Of a DNA stretch of 64,000 nt, positions 26,906 through 37,300 are shown piece after piece. The DNA lies in NCBI RefSeq assembly GCF_002007645.1, contig NZ_CP019791.1, positions 310,001 through 374,000 of the forward strand. Reading direction: 5' to 3'. This DNA is from Anaerohalosphaera lusitana (GTDB lineage Bacteria; Planctomycetota; Phycisphaerae; Sedimentisphaerales; Anaerohalosphaeraceae). Position 1 is the first letter of the stretch. Each line of letters opens with the position of its first letter. The notes under the pieces are model-generated. The model did no database searches and was not told where the DNA came from. It saw nothing but the letters and a program-made list of their open reading frames with translations. A program made the position numbers and the translations under genes.

Positions 26906-28054
26906 ATGTTAAAGAAAACCGTCATCACAGCAATCGTACTCATCATCGCCGCCGCAGCACAAAGCTACGCAGCGCCCGACCAACCCGACCCGGCCCGCCG
27001 AGGCCAAGGCCGCCGCCAGGGCATGATGCGTCAGCAGGGCCAACAGGGACAAATGCTTTGCGAACAGTGCCGTCAGAAGGTTCAGCGGTACCGCCGCCAG
27101 CTCAACGCAGGCCACAATGTCGAACGCCCCGAACTCTGCACCGCATGTAAGCAAAAGGTACAACAGCGCCACCAACGCATGCGTCAAGGCCGTCAGGACC
27201 GCCCAACCGGCGACCAGCCACAGCGCCGCATGAGACAAGGCCGACCCGGCCCTGCAGGAGATGACCAGTTAGCACCCGCCCGCCAAGGACAGCGCCGCCA
27301 TGCCCAGGCACAGAAAGACACACCCAAAGATAAACCCCAACCCAGAAAACAAATGAAACAAGGTGCACCCGAACGACCCGAACTCTGCAAAGAATGCCGG
27401 AAAAAGGTCCAACGGTACCGCAAACAAATGCAGCGATACAAGAACGCACAGAAGGACCAGCCTGGCAGCAAACAACGTGACATCAAAGCCGACAAAGACA
27501 CCACCCGCAAAATGGACGCAAAACCACAGCAGCGCCGTCGACAGCGCATGCACCAGCAGGACTGCGACTGCCCCGACTGCCGGAATATGGACCGCCCCCA
27601 GCGCCGTATGCAGCGACAAGGCCGCCCCTTCCACGGCGACCAGGCACCGCAGCTTGATCGACCCCAAGGCCGGTTCGCCCCACGCTTTCAACAGCAACGC
27701 GGTTTCGGCCAAAGACAGCAGTTCCGACAAGACAGAGGCTTCCCACAGCAGCAGGGTTTCCGTGGACAACGCCCCTACGGACAAGGCAGACAGTTCCGTC
27801 AGCAGCGCGGTTTCGGACGCGGTCAGGACTTCGGCGGACAACGCGGCTACGGACGAGGTTTCAGCGGACAGCAGCAGGGCAGACAGTTCCGCCGACAGCA
27901 GGGCTTCGGCCAGCAGTACGGCCCCCAGGCCCCGCGCCTACAGCAGTTCAGACGCCGACAGATGCAGCGATTCGACAACTACGACTACCCCCAGCCGCCC
28001 CGAGGACCATACTACCAGCCCAACCGCAACTACCCAGCACCACCACGCTACTAA
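26906..28054 (+). CDS. Secreted Arg/Gln-rich low-complexity protein with CxxC motifs
   Basis: 382 residues, no family recognised. An AAGGGAG site precedes the ATG; residues 1-22 are a signal peptide (MLKKTVITAIVLIIAAAAQSYA). The N-terminal half has three related units, LCEQCRQKVQRYR, LCTACKQKVQQRH and LCKECRKKVQRYR, and then DCDCPDCRN, so four CxxC pairs. The C-terminal half (about 230-382) is Gln/Arg/Gly/Phe-rich with RGF and QQRGFG-type repeats, resembling RGG-type disordered proteins, and ends Tyr/Pro-rich. Strongly basic. CxxC pairs could bind metal or form disulfides. A clean terminator follows. Confidence 0.72.
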   Translation: MLKKTVITAIVLIIAAAAQSYAAPDQPDPARRGQGRRQGMMRQQGQQGQMLCEQCRQKVQRYRRQLNAGHNVERPELCTACKQKVQQRHQRMRQGRQDRPTGDQPQRRMRQGRPGPAGDDQLAPARQGQRRHAQAQKDTPKDKPQPRKQMKQGAPERPELCKECRKKVQRYRKQMQRYKNAQKDQPGSKQRDIKADKDTTRKMDAKPQQRRRQRMHQQDCDCPDCRNMDRPQRRMQRQGRPFHGDQAPQLDRPQGRFAPRFQQQRGFGQRQQFRQDRGFPQQQGFRGQRPYGQGRQFRQQRGFGRGQDFGGQRGYGRGFSGQQQGRQFRRQQGFGQQYGPQAPRLQQFRRRQMQRFDNYDYPQPPRGPYYQPNRNYPAPPRY

Positions 28055-28137
28055 TAAACAAACAGTCTGACCAGCGGTCTGCCGAAGTCACCAAAAACTA
28101 ACCCAGACTTCTAAAACACCGCAAACCTCTCCAAAAG

Positions 28138-28168
28138 GGACCGCCCCCGCAAGGCGGTCCCAACTTTT
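28138..28168 (+). terminator. Terminator after the Arg/Gln-rich protein gene
   Basis: Stem GGGACCGCC / GGCGGTCCC, loop CCCGCAA, then CAACTTTTG. Confidence 0.75.
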
Positions 28169-28256
28169 GCGCAAAGGTTGGCTACAAAAACTTTGAATTC
28201 AAACTTTTCTCAGGATAAAATGATTCACAAATGAACTCAGCCGAAAGGGCCTCCGC

Positions 28257-29234
28257 ATGCATTACAAAAACATAACCCGTAGAACGTTCCTCCGAACCAC
28301 CGCCGCAGGCGTTCTAGCATCCGCCCTCCCAGGCTGCACCAGCCGGACACTCACCAGGCCGAATACGCCTGCCGTAAGCTTCGGCATATGCGCCGACGTC
28401 CACAAGGATCTCGTCCCCGACGCCGACCAGCATCTAGCCGAATTCATAACCGAAGCCAACAAACGCAACGTCGACTTCGTCATACAGCTCGGCGACTTCT
28501 GCCGACCCTACGACAAGAACAAAAAATTCCTCGACATTTACCACTCATTCCAGGGCCCCGCCTACCACGTCCTTGGCAACCACGACACCGACGGCGGATT
28601 CACCCGAGAACAAACCCTCGCTTTCTGGAACTCCCCCGCAAAATACTACTCCTTCGACTGCAACGGCGTCCACTTCGTCGTCCTGGACGGCAACGACATA
28701 AAACCAAACCGCGCACCAGGCTACCCACGCTACATCGGCCCCGAACAGCAAGACTGGCTCGCCCGTGACCTCGCCGCCACAAACCTGCCCACCATCACCT
28801 TCTCACACCAGAGCCTCAACGCCTCAGATGACCACATCGAAAACGCCGCCGAACTACGCGCCATCCTGGAACTCGCCAACAAACCAAAACGAAAGATCCT
28901 CGCCTCGTTCAACGGCCACGAACACGCCGACTACGTCGAAACCATCAACGGCATCCACTACGTAAACATCAACTCCACCTCATACCAGTGGCTCGGCGGC
29001 AGCTACCAGGCAAAACGCTTCTCCCCCGAGATCGAAAAAGAATACCCCTACATCAGCTATACCGCCCCATACCGCGAAAGCATCTACGCCTTCGTAACCA
29101 TCCACCCCGACCACTCCATCCGCATCGAAGGCAAAACAACCGAGTTCATCCCACCAACCCCAGCCGATCTCAACCACCCAAACGCAAACACAAAAAGATC
29201 CACCCCAAAAATCTCAAACAGAACCCTCACCTGA
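28257..29234 (+). CDS. Exported calcineurin-like metallophosphoesterase
   Basis: 325 residues. The N-terminus has a twin-arginine motif (TRRTFLR), a hydrophobic stretch and a lipobox-like LPGC, so export by Tat as a possible lipoprotein is likely. Metal-binding motifs of the family appear in order: CADVHKD, QLGDFCRPY, VLGNHDTDGG, TFSHQSL and FNGHEHADY. The substrate could be a phosphodiester, nucleotide or phosphorylated sugar; no specificity motif was recognised. It ends 14 bases before a convergent gene. Confidence 0.85.
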   Translation: MHYKNITRRTFLRTTAAGVLASALPGCTSRTLTRPNTPAVSFGICADVHKDLVPDADQHLAEFITEANKRNVDFVIQLGDFCRPYDKNKKFLDIYHSFQGPAYHVLGNHDTDGGFTREQTLAFWNSPAKYYSFDCNGVHFVVLDGNDIKPNRAPGYPRYIGPEQQDWLARDLAATNLPTITFSHQSLNASDDHIENAAELRAILELANKPKRKILASFNGHEHADYVETINGIHYVNINSTSYQWLGGSYQAKRFSPEIEKEYPYISYTAPYRESIYAFVTIHPDHSIRIEGKTTEFIPPTPADLNHPNANTKRSTPKISNRTLT

Positions 29235-29248
29235 AAAATTCAGTAAAC

Positions 29249-29782
29249 TCAATCATCCTTATCTCTTAATCTGTACAAACGTGAACAGTCGTCACCGTCC
29301 TCCCAACTACTAACACAAGACCAAACGCGTCTCTCTCCGAATTCATTTACAAATCGATTATAAACCGTCTGTTGTAATTCCAACGCCCGTGGATTATTTC
29401 GCACACCCCCAAACTCAAACGCCTCGAAGCATAGCAGCGACCCCTCTCTTTCCTTGTATAAGTAAAAAACGACCCGCTCCAAAGAAGCCCCTTTTCTAGC
29501 CCCGTAAACGCGAAACATATTATCCCACCTGCCACCCTCAGGCTTTTGCTCAATATACCATTGTGGAACTTGCATATCCTCACGACTCTGCATAATTTTA
29601 TCAACGATCTCAATCGCTCTGTCGATTTCCGCCTCGCTCAGAAGAGCAGCCGCAGAGCTGTCCTGCAAATCATTCGCTTCGACCACCACGTAACACGCCG
29701 CAGACGGATCACACCCACAGAAAAAGGTAAAACCCAAAAACACTAGCCCCATAATAACCAATCGATACCGAATTGCTTTCAT
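29249..29782 (-). CDS. Hypothetical lipoprotein
   Basis: 177 residues from ATG 29782 with AAAGG upstream; a longer frame would need TTG at 29800. Signal sequence MKAIRYRLVIMGLVFLGFTF ends in CGC, a plausible lipobox. The rest is a small mixed alpha/beta domain (AEIDRAIEIVDKIMQ; RWDNMFRVYG; VVFYLYKE) of no family I recognise. It is followed upstream on the same strand by two tandem small membrane proteins. Confidence 0.6.
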   Translation of the reverse strand: MKAIRYRLVIMGLVFLGFTFFCGCDPSAACYVVVEANDLQDSSAAALLSEAEIDRAIEIVDKIMQSREDMQVPQWYIEQKPEGGRWDNMFRVYGARKGASLERVVFYLYKEREGSLLCFEAFEFGGVRNNPRALELQQTVYNRFVNEFGERRVWSCVSSWEDGDDCSRLYRLRDKDD

Positions 29783-29814
29783 TGTATTAATACCTTTCAA
29801 TTTCGCTATTCAGC

Positions 29815-30057
29815 TCACTTCCACCGCTTCTCATTTACCCGCCACATCCAGGCTCCCCAGAAAACCCCGCATACCGGAAACACGATCAGATTTATTATGA
29901 TCTGCACAACAGTCACGGGCATTGACAACTTCATGATCAGACTGGACAACAAAGCTGATAACAGCCCAAAGAAAAAAACGCCGTAAACAAGTACAAACTT
30001 CCGCTTGCCCATCTCCCTAGTCTTTGCCCAGCGACCACTTGTAAATCTTCTGCGCAT
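29815..30057 (-). CDS. Small two-helix membrane protein, paralogue 2
   Basis: 80 residues from ATG 30057, which lies one base beyond the stop of the preceding gene, behind a GAGAAGGGCGG site. Contains RWAKTREMGKRKFVLVYG, almost identical to its neighbour, then two hydrophobic helices. Function unknown. Confidence 0.6.
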   Translation of the reverse strand: MRRRFTSGRWAKTREMGKRKFVLVYGVFFFGLLSALLSSLIMKLSMPVTVVQIIINLIVFPVCGVFWGAWMWRVNEKRWK

Positions 30058-30058
30058 A

Positions 30059-30322
30059 TCACCGCCCTTCTCCCTCATCTCTTTCTTCCCCATAACGACT
30101 TTCCGCCTGCAACCATAATAACAAACCAAAGAGAGCTCCACATATCGTAAAAATGATCACGCCCCTCACGACATCACCAACCGAATCAAATGTAAAAGTC
30201 TTCCAATCAAGGCTGTATATCAAGCCGCCGAGAAGCCCCCAAAAAAGAACACCATACACCAATACAAACTTCCGCTTGCCCATCTTCCGCATCTTTGCCC
30301 AGCGTTTCTTGTTATCGATCAT
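30059..30322 (-). CDS. Small two-helix membrane protein, paralogue 1
   Basis: 87 residues from ATG 30322 (MIDNKKRWAKMRKMGKRKF), with GGGAG upstream; the frame extends further to 30391 but without an RBS. Two transmembrane helices separated by a short polar loop, and a charged C-terminus. Tandem paralogue of the next gene, translationally coupled to it. Function unknown. Confidence 0.6.
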   Translation of the reverse strand: MIDNKKRWAKMRKMGKRKFVLVYGVLFWGLLGGLIYSLDWKTFTFDSVGDVVRGVIIFTICGALFGLLLWLQAESRYGEERDEGEGR

Positions 30323-30493
30323 AAGCTCTCCCAAGACCCCAAATCTAGCTCGACTTACAACAATTGACATTTTACGCACAAACTCCCACATTGCAATACA
30401 ATTTCGACCTGCTTACTAGACTGACGCGACATCCACAACAAAATTTCCCTAGCCATTTCACGCAAATAAGCTAAAATTCACCCCTGAACCACC

Positions 30494-32305
30494 ATGAAAA
30501 TAACCTACAAAAACAAAACGCTCGAATGGGCCCTCATCGCCCTCACCGCCGTCACGGCCGCAGCCGTCGTCGCGTCCTTCGTGCTGCACTACGGCTTCCG
30601 CGAGCCCATGATCCCCACCCGCATCGTCAACATAATCCACATCACGGCCTTGCTCGCCTTCCTCACCGAAAAAATCCTCCGCCTCCACAACGCAGCCTCA
30701 AAACGCGAATACCTCCGCGCCAATTTCTTCGAGGTCCCCCTCCTCGTCGCCCTGCTCATCGCAGTCCTCGGCGCGGGCCGCTGGTTCGCCCTCGAAAATC
30801 CCAACCACGTCCGCACCCTCGCCCTGAGCATCTACCTCGTCTGCCAGGTCATCGCAAAGGCCTGCCGCGGCTCCGTCAACGTCGCCTCCTCCGGCAAAAA
30901 CCCCACCATCGCACTCATTGCGATCTTCGTCATCCTCATCCTCGCCGGCGCAGGCATCCTCATGCTCCCCCGTTCATACAACTCCGCCGAAATGTCCTTC
31001 ACCGACTCCGTCTTCACCGCGACCAGCGCCACCTGCGTCACAGGCCTCATCGTCAAGGACACAGGCTCCGACTTCACCCTCATGGGCCAGATCACCATCC
31101 TCACCCTCATCCAACTGGGCGGCCTGGGCATCGTCATCTTCGGCGCAGTCATCGCCCTCCTCCTAGGCCAGGCACTCACCGTCCGAGAATCCGTCGCAAT
31201 GCGCGACCTGCTCAACGCACAAACACTCGGCCGCATCGGCAACATCATCGCATTCATCTTCGCCTTCACCCTCATCATCGAAGCAATCGGCGCAGCCTCG
31301 CTCTTCCACCTCTGGCAGCCAGTCCCCGGCCATAACGAAAACATCCACCAGCAATGGTTCTACAGCATCTTCCACTCGATCAGCGCATTCTGCAACGCCG
31401 GCTTCTCACTCAGCCGAACCTCGCTCATCCCATACGCCAACAACCCCGCCGTCCACCTCGTCATCGCCCCGCTTATCATCCTCGGCGGCCTCGGCTTCAC
31501 CGTCCTCTACAACATATTCGACGTCGCCGCCGACAGAATAAAACACCTCTACCTCCGCATACGCGAACCCAACAACATGTTCCGCTCCCAGCTCCCAAAA
31601 CGAATAAGCCTCCAGACAAAGATCGTCCTCACCACCAGCCTCGCCCTCATCATCGCAGGCGCCGTCCTCATCCTCGTCCTCGAAAACAACGGCCCCCAAT
31701 CCCACACCCATGCACTCGCACCCGACGCCCCGCACTCACTCCTGCCCAAAACCCTATCCGCACTCTTCCAGTCCGTAACCGCCCGCACCGCAGGCTTCAA
31801 CACCGTAGACATCGCCAACCTCACCCCCGCAAGCAAAACAACCCTCATCATCCTCATGCTCATCGGCGGCTCACCCGGCTCCACAGCAGGCGGAATCAAA
31901 ACCGTCACCTTCGCCCTCCTCCTCGGCGTCCTCTACGCAAACTTCCGCAAACGCAGCGAAGTCGAAATATTCAAACGCTCCATCAGCATCACCATCATCG
32001 GCCGAGCCATCACCGTCACAATGGTCTTCGCCATCGTCCTGATCACCGCCGTCCTCGCCCTCTCCATAACCGAAAGCCACTCCACCTTCACACAAAGCGA
32101 CATCAACTTCGAAGCCGCCTCCGCACTCGGCACCGTGGGCCTCTCCACCGGCATCACAGCGGACCTCTCCACCGCCGGAAAATGGATCATCATCGCCCTG
32201 ATGCTCATAGGCCGCCTAGGCCCACTCACCCTCCTCACCGCAATGACCTTCAACATCCGCCCAAGACGCTACAACTACCCCACAGAACCGGTTATAGTCG
32301 GCTAA
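30494..32305 (+). CDS. TrkH/KtrB-type potassium uptake membrane subunit
   Basis: 603 residues, inner membrane. Four P-loop/filter-like segments of the SKT superfamily are visible: TCVTGL, FCNAGFSL, TARTAGFNT and LGTVGLSTG. Extra N-terminal helices (about 1-120) precede the core. It imports potassium, probably with sodium or proton coupling, gated by the RCK-type protein encoded 264 bases downstream. No strong Shine-Dalgarno precedes the ATG. Confidence 0.88.
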   Translation: MKITYKNKTLEWALIALTAVTAAAVVASFVLHYGFREPMIPTRIVNIIHITALLAFLTEKILRLHNAASKREYLRANFFEVPLLVALLIAVLGAGRWFALENPNHVRTLALSIYLVCQVIAKACRGSVNVASSGKNPTIALIAIFVILILAGAGILMLPRSYNSAEMSFTDSVFTATSATCVTGLIVKDTGSDFTLMGQITILTLIQLGGLGIVIFGAVIALLLGQALTVRESVAMRDLLNAQTLGRIGNIIAFIFAFTLIIEAIGAASLFHLWQPVPGHNENIHQQWFYSIFHSISAFCNAGFSLSRTSLIPYANNPAVHLVIAPLIILGGLGFTVLYNIFDVAADRIKHLYLRIREPNNMFRSQLPKRISLQTKIVLTTSLALIIAGAVLILVLENNGPQSHTHALAPDAPHSLLPKTLSALFQSVTARTAGFNTVDIANLTPASKTTLIILMLIGGSPGSTAGGIKTVTFALLLGVLYANFRKRSEVEIFKRSISITIIGRAITVTMVFAIVLITAVLALSITESHSTFTQSDINFEAASALGTVGLSTGITADLSTAGKWIIIALMLIGRLGPLTLLTAMTFNIRPRRYNYPTEPVIVG

Positions 32306-32370
32306 ATCCACCCAACCCACCAGCTCGTACCAAGCCACTTTACTATCAACCAGCGAGTGGTGACAAAGTA

Positions 32371-32432
32371 TTGTCATCCCGTACCCCGATACGGGACCCA
32401 GCATAATAAAGCCGTCGCGAAGCGACTCCTTA
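32371..32432 (+). repeat. Dispersed palindromic repeat (GTCAT type)
   Basis: TTGTCATCC, then complementary arms CGTA-CCCCGA-TACG, then GGACCCAGCAT, followed by a GTCGCGAAGCGAC palindrome. Forward orientation, like the other copies left of 55 kb. Confidence 0.85.
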
Positions 32433-32498
32433 CAAGCTCCCCGCCCCGCCGCCCCCGTATTATCACGTGGTGACAAAAAAAACACACCCATAAAACCA

Positions 32499-32527
32499 CT
32501 GGCAAATCCGCCCCGAGCATGTATAAT
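32499..32527 (+). promoter_or_regulatory. Sigma70-type promoter for the TrkA-type gene
   Basis: CTGGCA, 17-base spacer, consensus TATAAT, 43 bases before the chosen ATG. It implies expression of this subunit separately from the membrane subunit gene. Confidence 0.7.
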
Positions 32528-32569
32528 TATTTCTTTAACAACCGCGTCCAAACGGGAAAAACCTCTAAT

Positions 32570-33256
32570 ATGAAACGCTACGCAGTCATAGGACTAGGCC
32601 GCTTTGGCAGCAAACTCGCCGTATCCCTCGCAATGAGCGGCGCCGAAGTGATCGCCATCGACAAGGAACGCAACATCATTGACACGATCCAGGACCAGGT
32701 CTCGCACGCCGTACGCCTCGACTCCACCGACGAAGACGCTCTCAGGGCCCAGGGCATCAACAAATGTGACACCGCCATCGTAGGCATGGCCGAAAGCGGC
32801 AAAGCATTCGAATCCGCCGTCCTCACCGTCGTAAACCTCAAAAACCTCGGCGTACCCCAGATCATCGCCCGTGCCCAAACCCTAACCGCTGGCCAGGTAT
32901 TCACCGCCGTCGGCGCCAACGAAGTCGTATACCCCGAGATCGAAACCGCCCAGCGATGGGCATATCGCCTCCTCGCCCCCCACATCGGCGAAAAGATCGA
33001 CTTCGCGCCCGGCTACTCCATGGCCAGCGTCGACGCACCCCCGAGCTTCCAGGGCAAATCCATCATGGACCTCCAGCTCCGACAGAAATACAACGTAAAC
33101 CTCGTCGCCATCAAACGCAGCGAAGATGAAACCGCCAAAAAGCCGGAAAAATCTTCCATAATAAACGTCCCCCTACCCGATACCATCGTAAAACCGGGCG
33201 ACACCCTCATGGTCGCAGGCTCAGAATCAGACCTCGCAAAACTCCCCCAGGAATGA
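32570..33256 (+). CDS. TrkA/KtrA-type potassium channel regulatory protein
   Basis: 228 residues from ATG 32570 (MKRYAVIGLGRFGSKLAVSL); an upstream start at 32519 would overlap the promoter. RCK_N NAD/nucleotide-binding Rossmann fold with GLGRFG and an acidic end of the second strand (AIDKERN); RCK_C domain at about 140-228. One RCK unit makes it KtrA-like rather than the doubled E. coli TrkA. Cytoplasmic gating partner of the upstream TrkH-type protein. Confidence 0.9.
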   Translation: MKRYAVIGLGRFGSKLAVSLAMSGAEVIAIDKERNIIDTIQDQVSHAVRLDSTDEDALRAQGINKCDTAIVGMAESGKAFESAVLTVVNLKNLGVPQIIARAQTLTAGQVFTAVGANEVVYPEIETAQRWAYRLLAPHIGEKIDFAPGYSMASVDAPPSFQGKSIMDLQLRQKYNVNLVAIKRSEDETAKKPEKSSIINVPLPDTIVKPGDTLMVAGSESDLAKLPQE

Positions 33257-33349
33257 CACCCTTCCGCCCGAATACAAACTTTTACCCAAACTCAAACCGC
33301 ACCTCCCGCGTAAAAGGTCGAAACAAACTATTCTACGTCCCCGAATAAT

Positions 33350-34216
33350 ATGACCGCAGACAAACAAAAATCAGCCCCCGTTTACATCTCCGACCTCGAC
33401 GGTACGCTCCTCCGCGACGACGCCTCCCTCTCCAACTACGCACGCGACACCCTCCGCAAACTCCTCCGCGCAGGCGTAAACTTCACAGTAGCAAGCGCCC
33501 GCGCCGCAAGCTCCATCCGCTATATAATGAAAGATCTCCCCCTCTCCCTGCCCGTCATCGAAATTAACGGCGCATTCATCACCGAATTCGCCACAGGCCG
33601 ACACCTCGTCATAAACCAGATGCCCACCGACCTCGTCCAGGACATATACCGCCTCATCCTCCGCTACAACTGCCGCCCCTTCCTCACCACTACCACAGGC
33701 GACGCCGACCATCTCTACTACGACACCATCGCAAACGACGGCATGCTCTGGTACTACGAAAACCGCCACAAGGCCCGTGACCACAGACTCCAGCAAACCG
33801 ACCGCCTCCAGTCCTGCTTCACCGAACACGTAGTCGGCCTGACCGTCATAAACACCGGCCCCCAGCTCCGCAACCTCGCCCAGCACCTCCTCGACGAATA
33901 CAAAAACCGCCTCGAAATGCACTTTTTCGAAAACCCTTACTCCCCGCCTTGGCACTGGCTCACAATTCACGACAAAACCGCTTGCAAATCCCGCGCCATC
34001 CCCGAACTCCTCGAATACGCAAACCTCGACCCCGCACAACTGACCGTCTTCGGCGACAACCTCAACGATGCGAACATGTTCCGCACAGCCCCCCGCGCCG
34101 TCGCCGTCGAAAACGCCACCGACCAGATAAAATCCCTCGCAACGCAGGTAATAGGCCCTAACTCAGATGACGCCGTGATAAAGTTCATCAACCAGGAAAC
34201 AAACCTCAACTTCTGA
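33350..34216 (+). CDS. Cof-type HAD-superfamily phosphatase
   Basis: 288 residues, full length. HAD motif I is YISDLDGTLLRDD (nucleophile and acid Asp at the N-terminus), the Cof-type cap lies at about 85-210, and motif IV is VFGDNLNDANMF. Likely hydrolyses small phosphorylated metabolites such as sugar phosphates or FMN; substrate not predictable. The start lies 93 bases after the TrkA-type gene on the same strand, so co-transcription is possible. Confidence 0.88.
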   Translation: MTADKQKSAPVYISDLDGTLLRDDASLSNYARDTLRKLLRAGVNFTVASARAASSIRYIMKDLPLSLPVIEINGAFITEFATGRHLVINQMPTDLVQDIYRLILRYNCRPFLTTTTGDADHLYYDTIANDGMLWYYENRHKARDHRLQQTDRLQSCFTEHVVGLTVINTGPQLRNLAQHLLDEYKNRLEMHFFENPYSPPWHWLTIHDKTACKSRAIPELLEYANLDPAQLTVFGDNLNDANMFRTAPRAVAVENATDQIKSLATQVIGPNSDDAVIKFINQETNLNF

Positions 34217-34278
34217 TCCTTCCGGCAAATGATAGCCTCTACCCGGCGTTTATTCTCCCTGCAAACCAATTACGAATG

Positions 34279-34306
34279 TTGCACGCCCTAAGCATTATGA
34301 TAGAAT
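34279..34306 (+). promoter_or_regulatory. Possible sigma70-type promoter for the multi-PAS kinase
   Basis: TTGCAC, 16-base spacer, TAGAAT, 57 bases before the ATG. Confidence 0.4.
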
Positions 34307-34363
34307 GAAAGCTGAGCTGGAATCTAGTTATACCAACGGCTTAAGCCTCGGGAGTCAGGCCAA

Positions 34364-37300
34364 ATGGCAGATACGAGACGCCTCAAACCAGTACCGAGCC
34401 TCTTGCGCCAACTCCCCCTGCTCGGCATTCTCGTTCTGGGAATACTAGTCACCCACATCTTCGGAAACGTCATATACCTCCAGCCGGGCTCACTCAGCAA
34501 CATCTGGCTCACTAACGGCCTCATCCTCGGCGTGCTCCTCATCACTTCCACACGAACCTGGATAAAAGTCATGCTCATCTACGCTCTGATGAGCTTCAGC
34601 ACGTCCTTCGCATACGAAGATGTCTCCTTCGCCTTATATGCAAGCACTGCCGACTTACTCGCACCGTTAGCCATAGCCTCCATAATAAGGTTCGGCCTCT
34701 CATACTCCGACTTCAATTTCCACAGACTGACCCACGCCCTCGCACTCATAATCGCGGTCTTCCTGGTAGAGGGCCTATTCTCCCTCATCGGAGCCGTCGC
34801 ACACCACACACGCTCCCCCGAAATACCCTTCCTATACGGCTACCAGATATGGTGGCTCTCCAACGCTCTCGGCGACATCATGATCGCCTCCGCCATCGTC
34901 GCCTGGACCCATTCCTACAAAAATATTGGCCCCTTCGACAGAAACGCAGCAAAAATAATAGAACTCATAGTCATCATTTTCACCACCTTCTTCGCCTGCC
35001 TCTATATCTTCACCACCGTCACCCCCGAATTGAGGTCCATCCTCGAATATCCCTACGTGATCCTCCTCCTGCTCATCTGGGCCGCTCTCCGCTTCCATCC
35101 CCGCTGGTCGATAACCCTCCTTCTTGCCGTCGCCCTCACAGGTGCATACCTGACCAGCGACGGAACCGGCCCATTCATCGCACCCGAACTGATGTCATAC
35201 CAGTCCGCCCTCGCCTTCCAGGTCTTCGTCCTGACATGCACACTCGCAACACTCATAATAACCTCAGTAACCTTCGAAAGAACCGAGACACAAAAAAACC
35301 TCGACCAGAGCCGTGCCGTACTCGATGCCGCTTTCAACTCCACAACCGAAGCTGTTATCGTAGTTGACGAAAACAACAAAATCCTGCATTACAACAACAG
35401 ATTCGCACAGATGTGGTCAATACCTCAAAATCTGCTCGAAAGAGACAATAGCGAAGCAGCCGTAGAATTTGGACTCCCAAAGCTCAAAAATCCGAACAAA
35501 TGGAGCGCTCGGCTGCATGAAATGAAAAAATCCGATGGAACATACAATGACCTTATGGAATTCAAGGACGGCAGGATCATTGAAACTGTGGTTACCCCGC
35601 TGAAAGGCAAGGCGGGCCGGGCCTGGTTTTTCCGTGACATAACAAAACAGAAAAATACCGAGCTCGAACTGGAACTAGCCCGCCGAGATCTCGAAAAACG
35701 CGTCGAACAAAGAACCGCACAGCTCCGCCAAAGCGAAAGAAGCCTCGAACTCGCTACCGAGGCCAGCGGAATGATGCTATGGAACTGGAACGTTCCCGAA
35801 GGCATATTTACCTTTGATCAAACACTGCAACACTATCTTGGGCTGCCGGAAATGAAAGTAACAGTCAAGACCTGGCACACCCTGATTCATCCTGATGACC
35901 GTGAGCGGATTCTGGGCGAAGCAGCCGAGCAATTGAGAAACCTAGAACGCAGCTACGAACAAGAATACCGAATTATGACCGCGACAGGCCAATACAGGTG
36001 GGTGCTGGCAAGAGGCCGAACCGTCGAACGCACACCCGAAGGAAAGCCGCTCAGACGAACTGGCTTGATCACCGACATCCACGACCGAAAAGAAGCCGAA
36101 AACCAACTCATCATCTTCAAAAGCTTTGCACAGGCCTCAGGCCAGGCCATCGGAATGTCGGACCTTGACTGTAGAATCACTTGGTTCAACGACGCTATGG
36201 CCAAAATGATCGGCGCTGATCTGGAGGAAGTTCAAGGCAAACAGTTCAGCATGTTCTTACCCGATCATACGATATCGCTCCTTAATGACGAGATCATGCC
36301 CGCCCTCTGGACCAGGGGACAATGGTACGGTGAAATGCAACTGCTCAGCCCGGAAGGTATTATTAGCACCATCAACAATTACTTCCTCATCCGTAACAAT
36401 AAGGATCAGCCTCTGGCGATCGCGGTAATTGCTGCCGATATCTCCGAACGAAAACAGATGGAAGAAGAACTCCGACAACACCGCGACAATCTCGCAAGAC
36501 TCGTCGACCAGCAAACCGCCGACCTTAGAAATACCAATTTACAGCTCCAGGAAGAGATCAAGGAACACGCCCGCGCCGAACTCGCACTCCGCGAAAGCGA
36601 ACAAACCGCAAGAGCTCTCCTCGACTCCACACTCGAAACCCTCATCCTCTGCGACACCGATACACACATCCTCATGATAAACAAAACCGGCGCACGCAGA
36701 CTCGGACGAACACCCCAGCAACTTATAGGCGTCCCGATCTTCTCGCTCTTCGAAAAATCCCTCGCCCAAAAACGCAGGAGATACTTCGAAGCCGTCATTA
36801 AAACCGGCATACCGCAACAGCAGGAAGACACACGCAACGATACAGATTTCTCCGCACACATGTTCCCCGTCAAAAACGACGCTGGCCAGGTCGTTATGGT
36901 GGCCATATTTGCCGAAGACATCACAGAAAGAAAAAAAGCAGAACGTCAGCTCCTCGCCAGTCAGCAAAAATACAAAACGCTGTTCGAAGCCGCCGGCGAC
37001 GCACTGCTGATCCTCAAAGACTACAACTTCTTCGACTGCAATGACAAGGCCCTCGAAGTCTTCGCATGCACAAAAGCACAACTCCTGCAAAAACCGCCCT
37101 TTTACTTCTCACCCGAAAACCAGCCCGACGGCACCGACTCAAAAACCAAGGCTATCCAAAAAATGGACGCCGCTCTCGCAGGCAAACAGCAGTTCTTCGA
37201 ATGGAAGCACAAAAAATACGACGGCACTCTTTTCGACGCCGAAGTAACACTGAATCGACTCGACATCGATAACCAGCCCTGCCTCCAGGCAATCGTCCGC

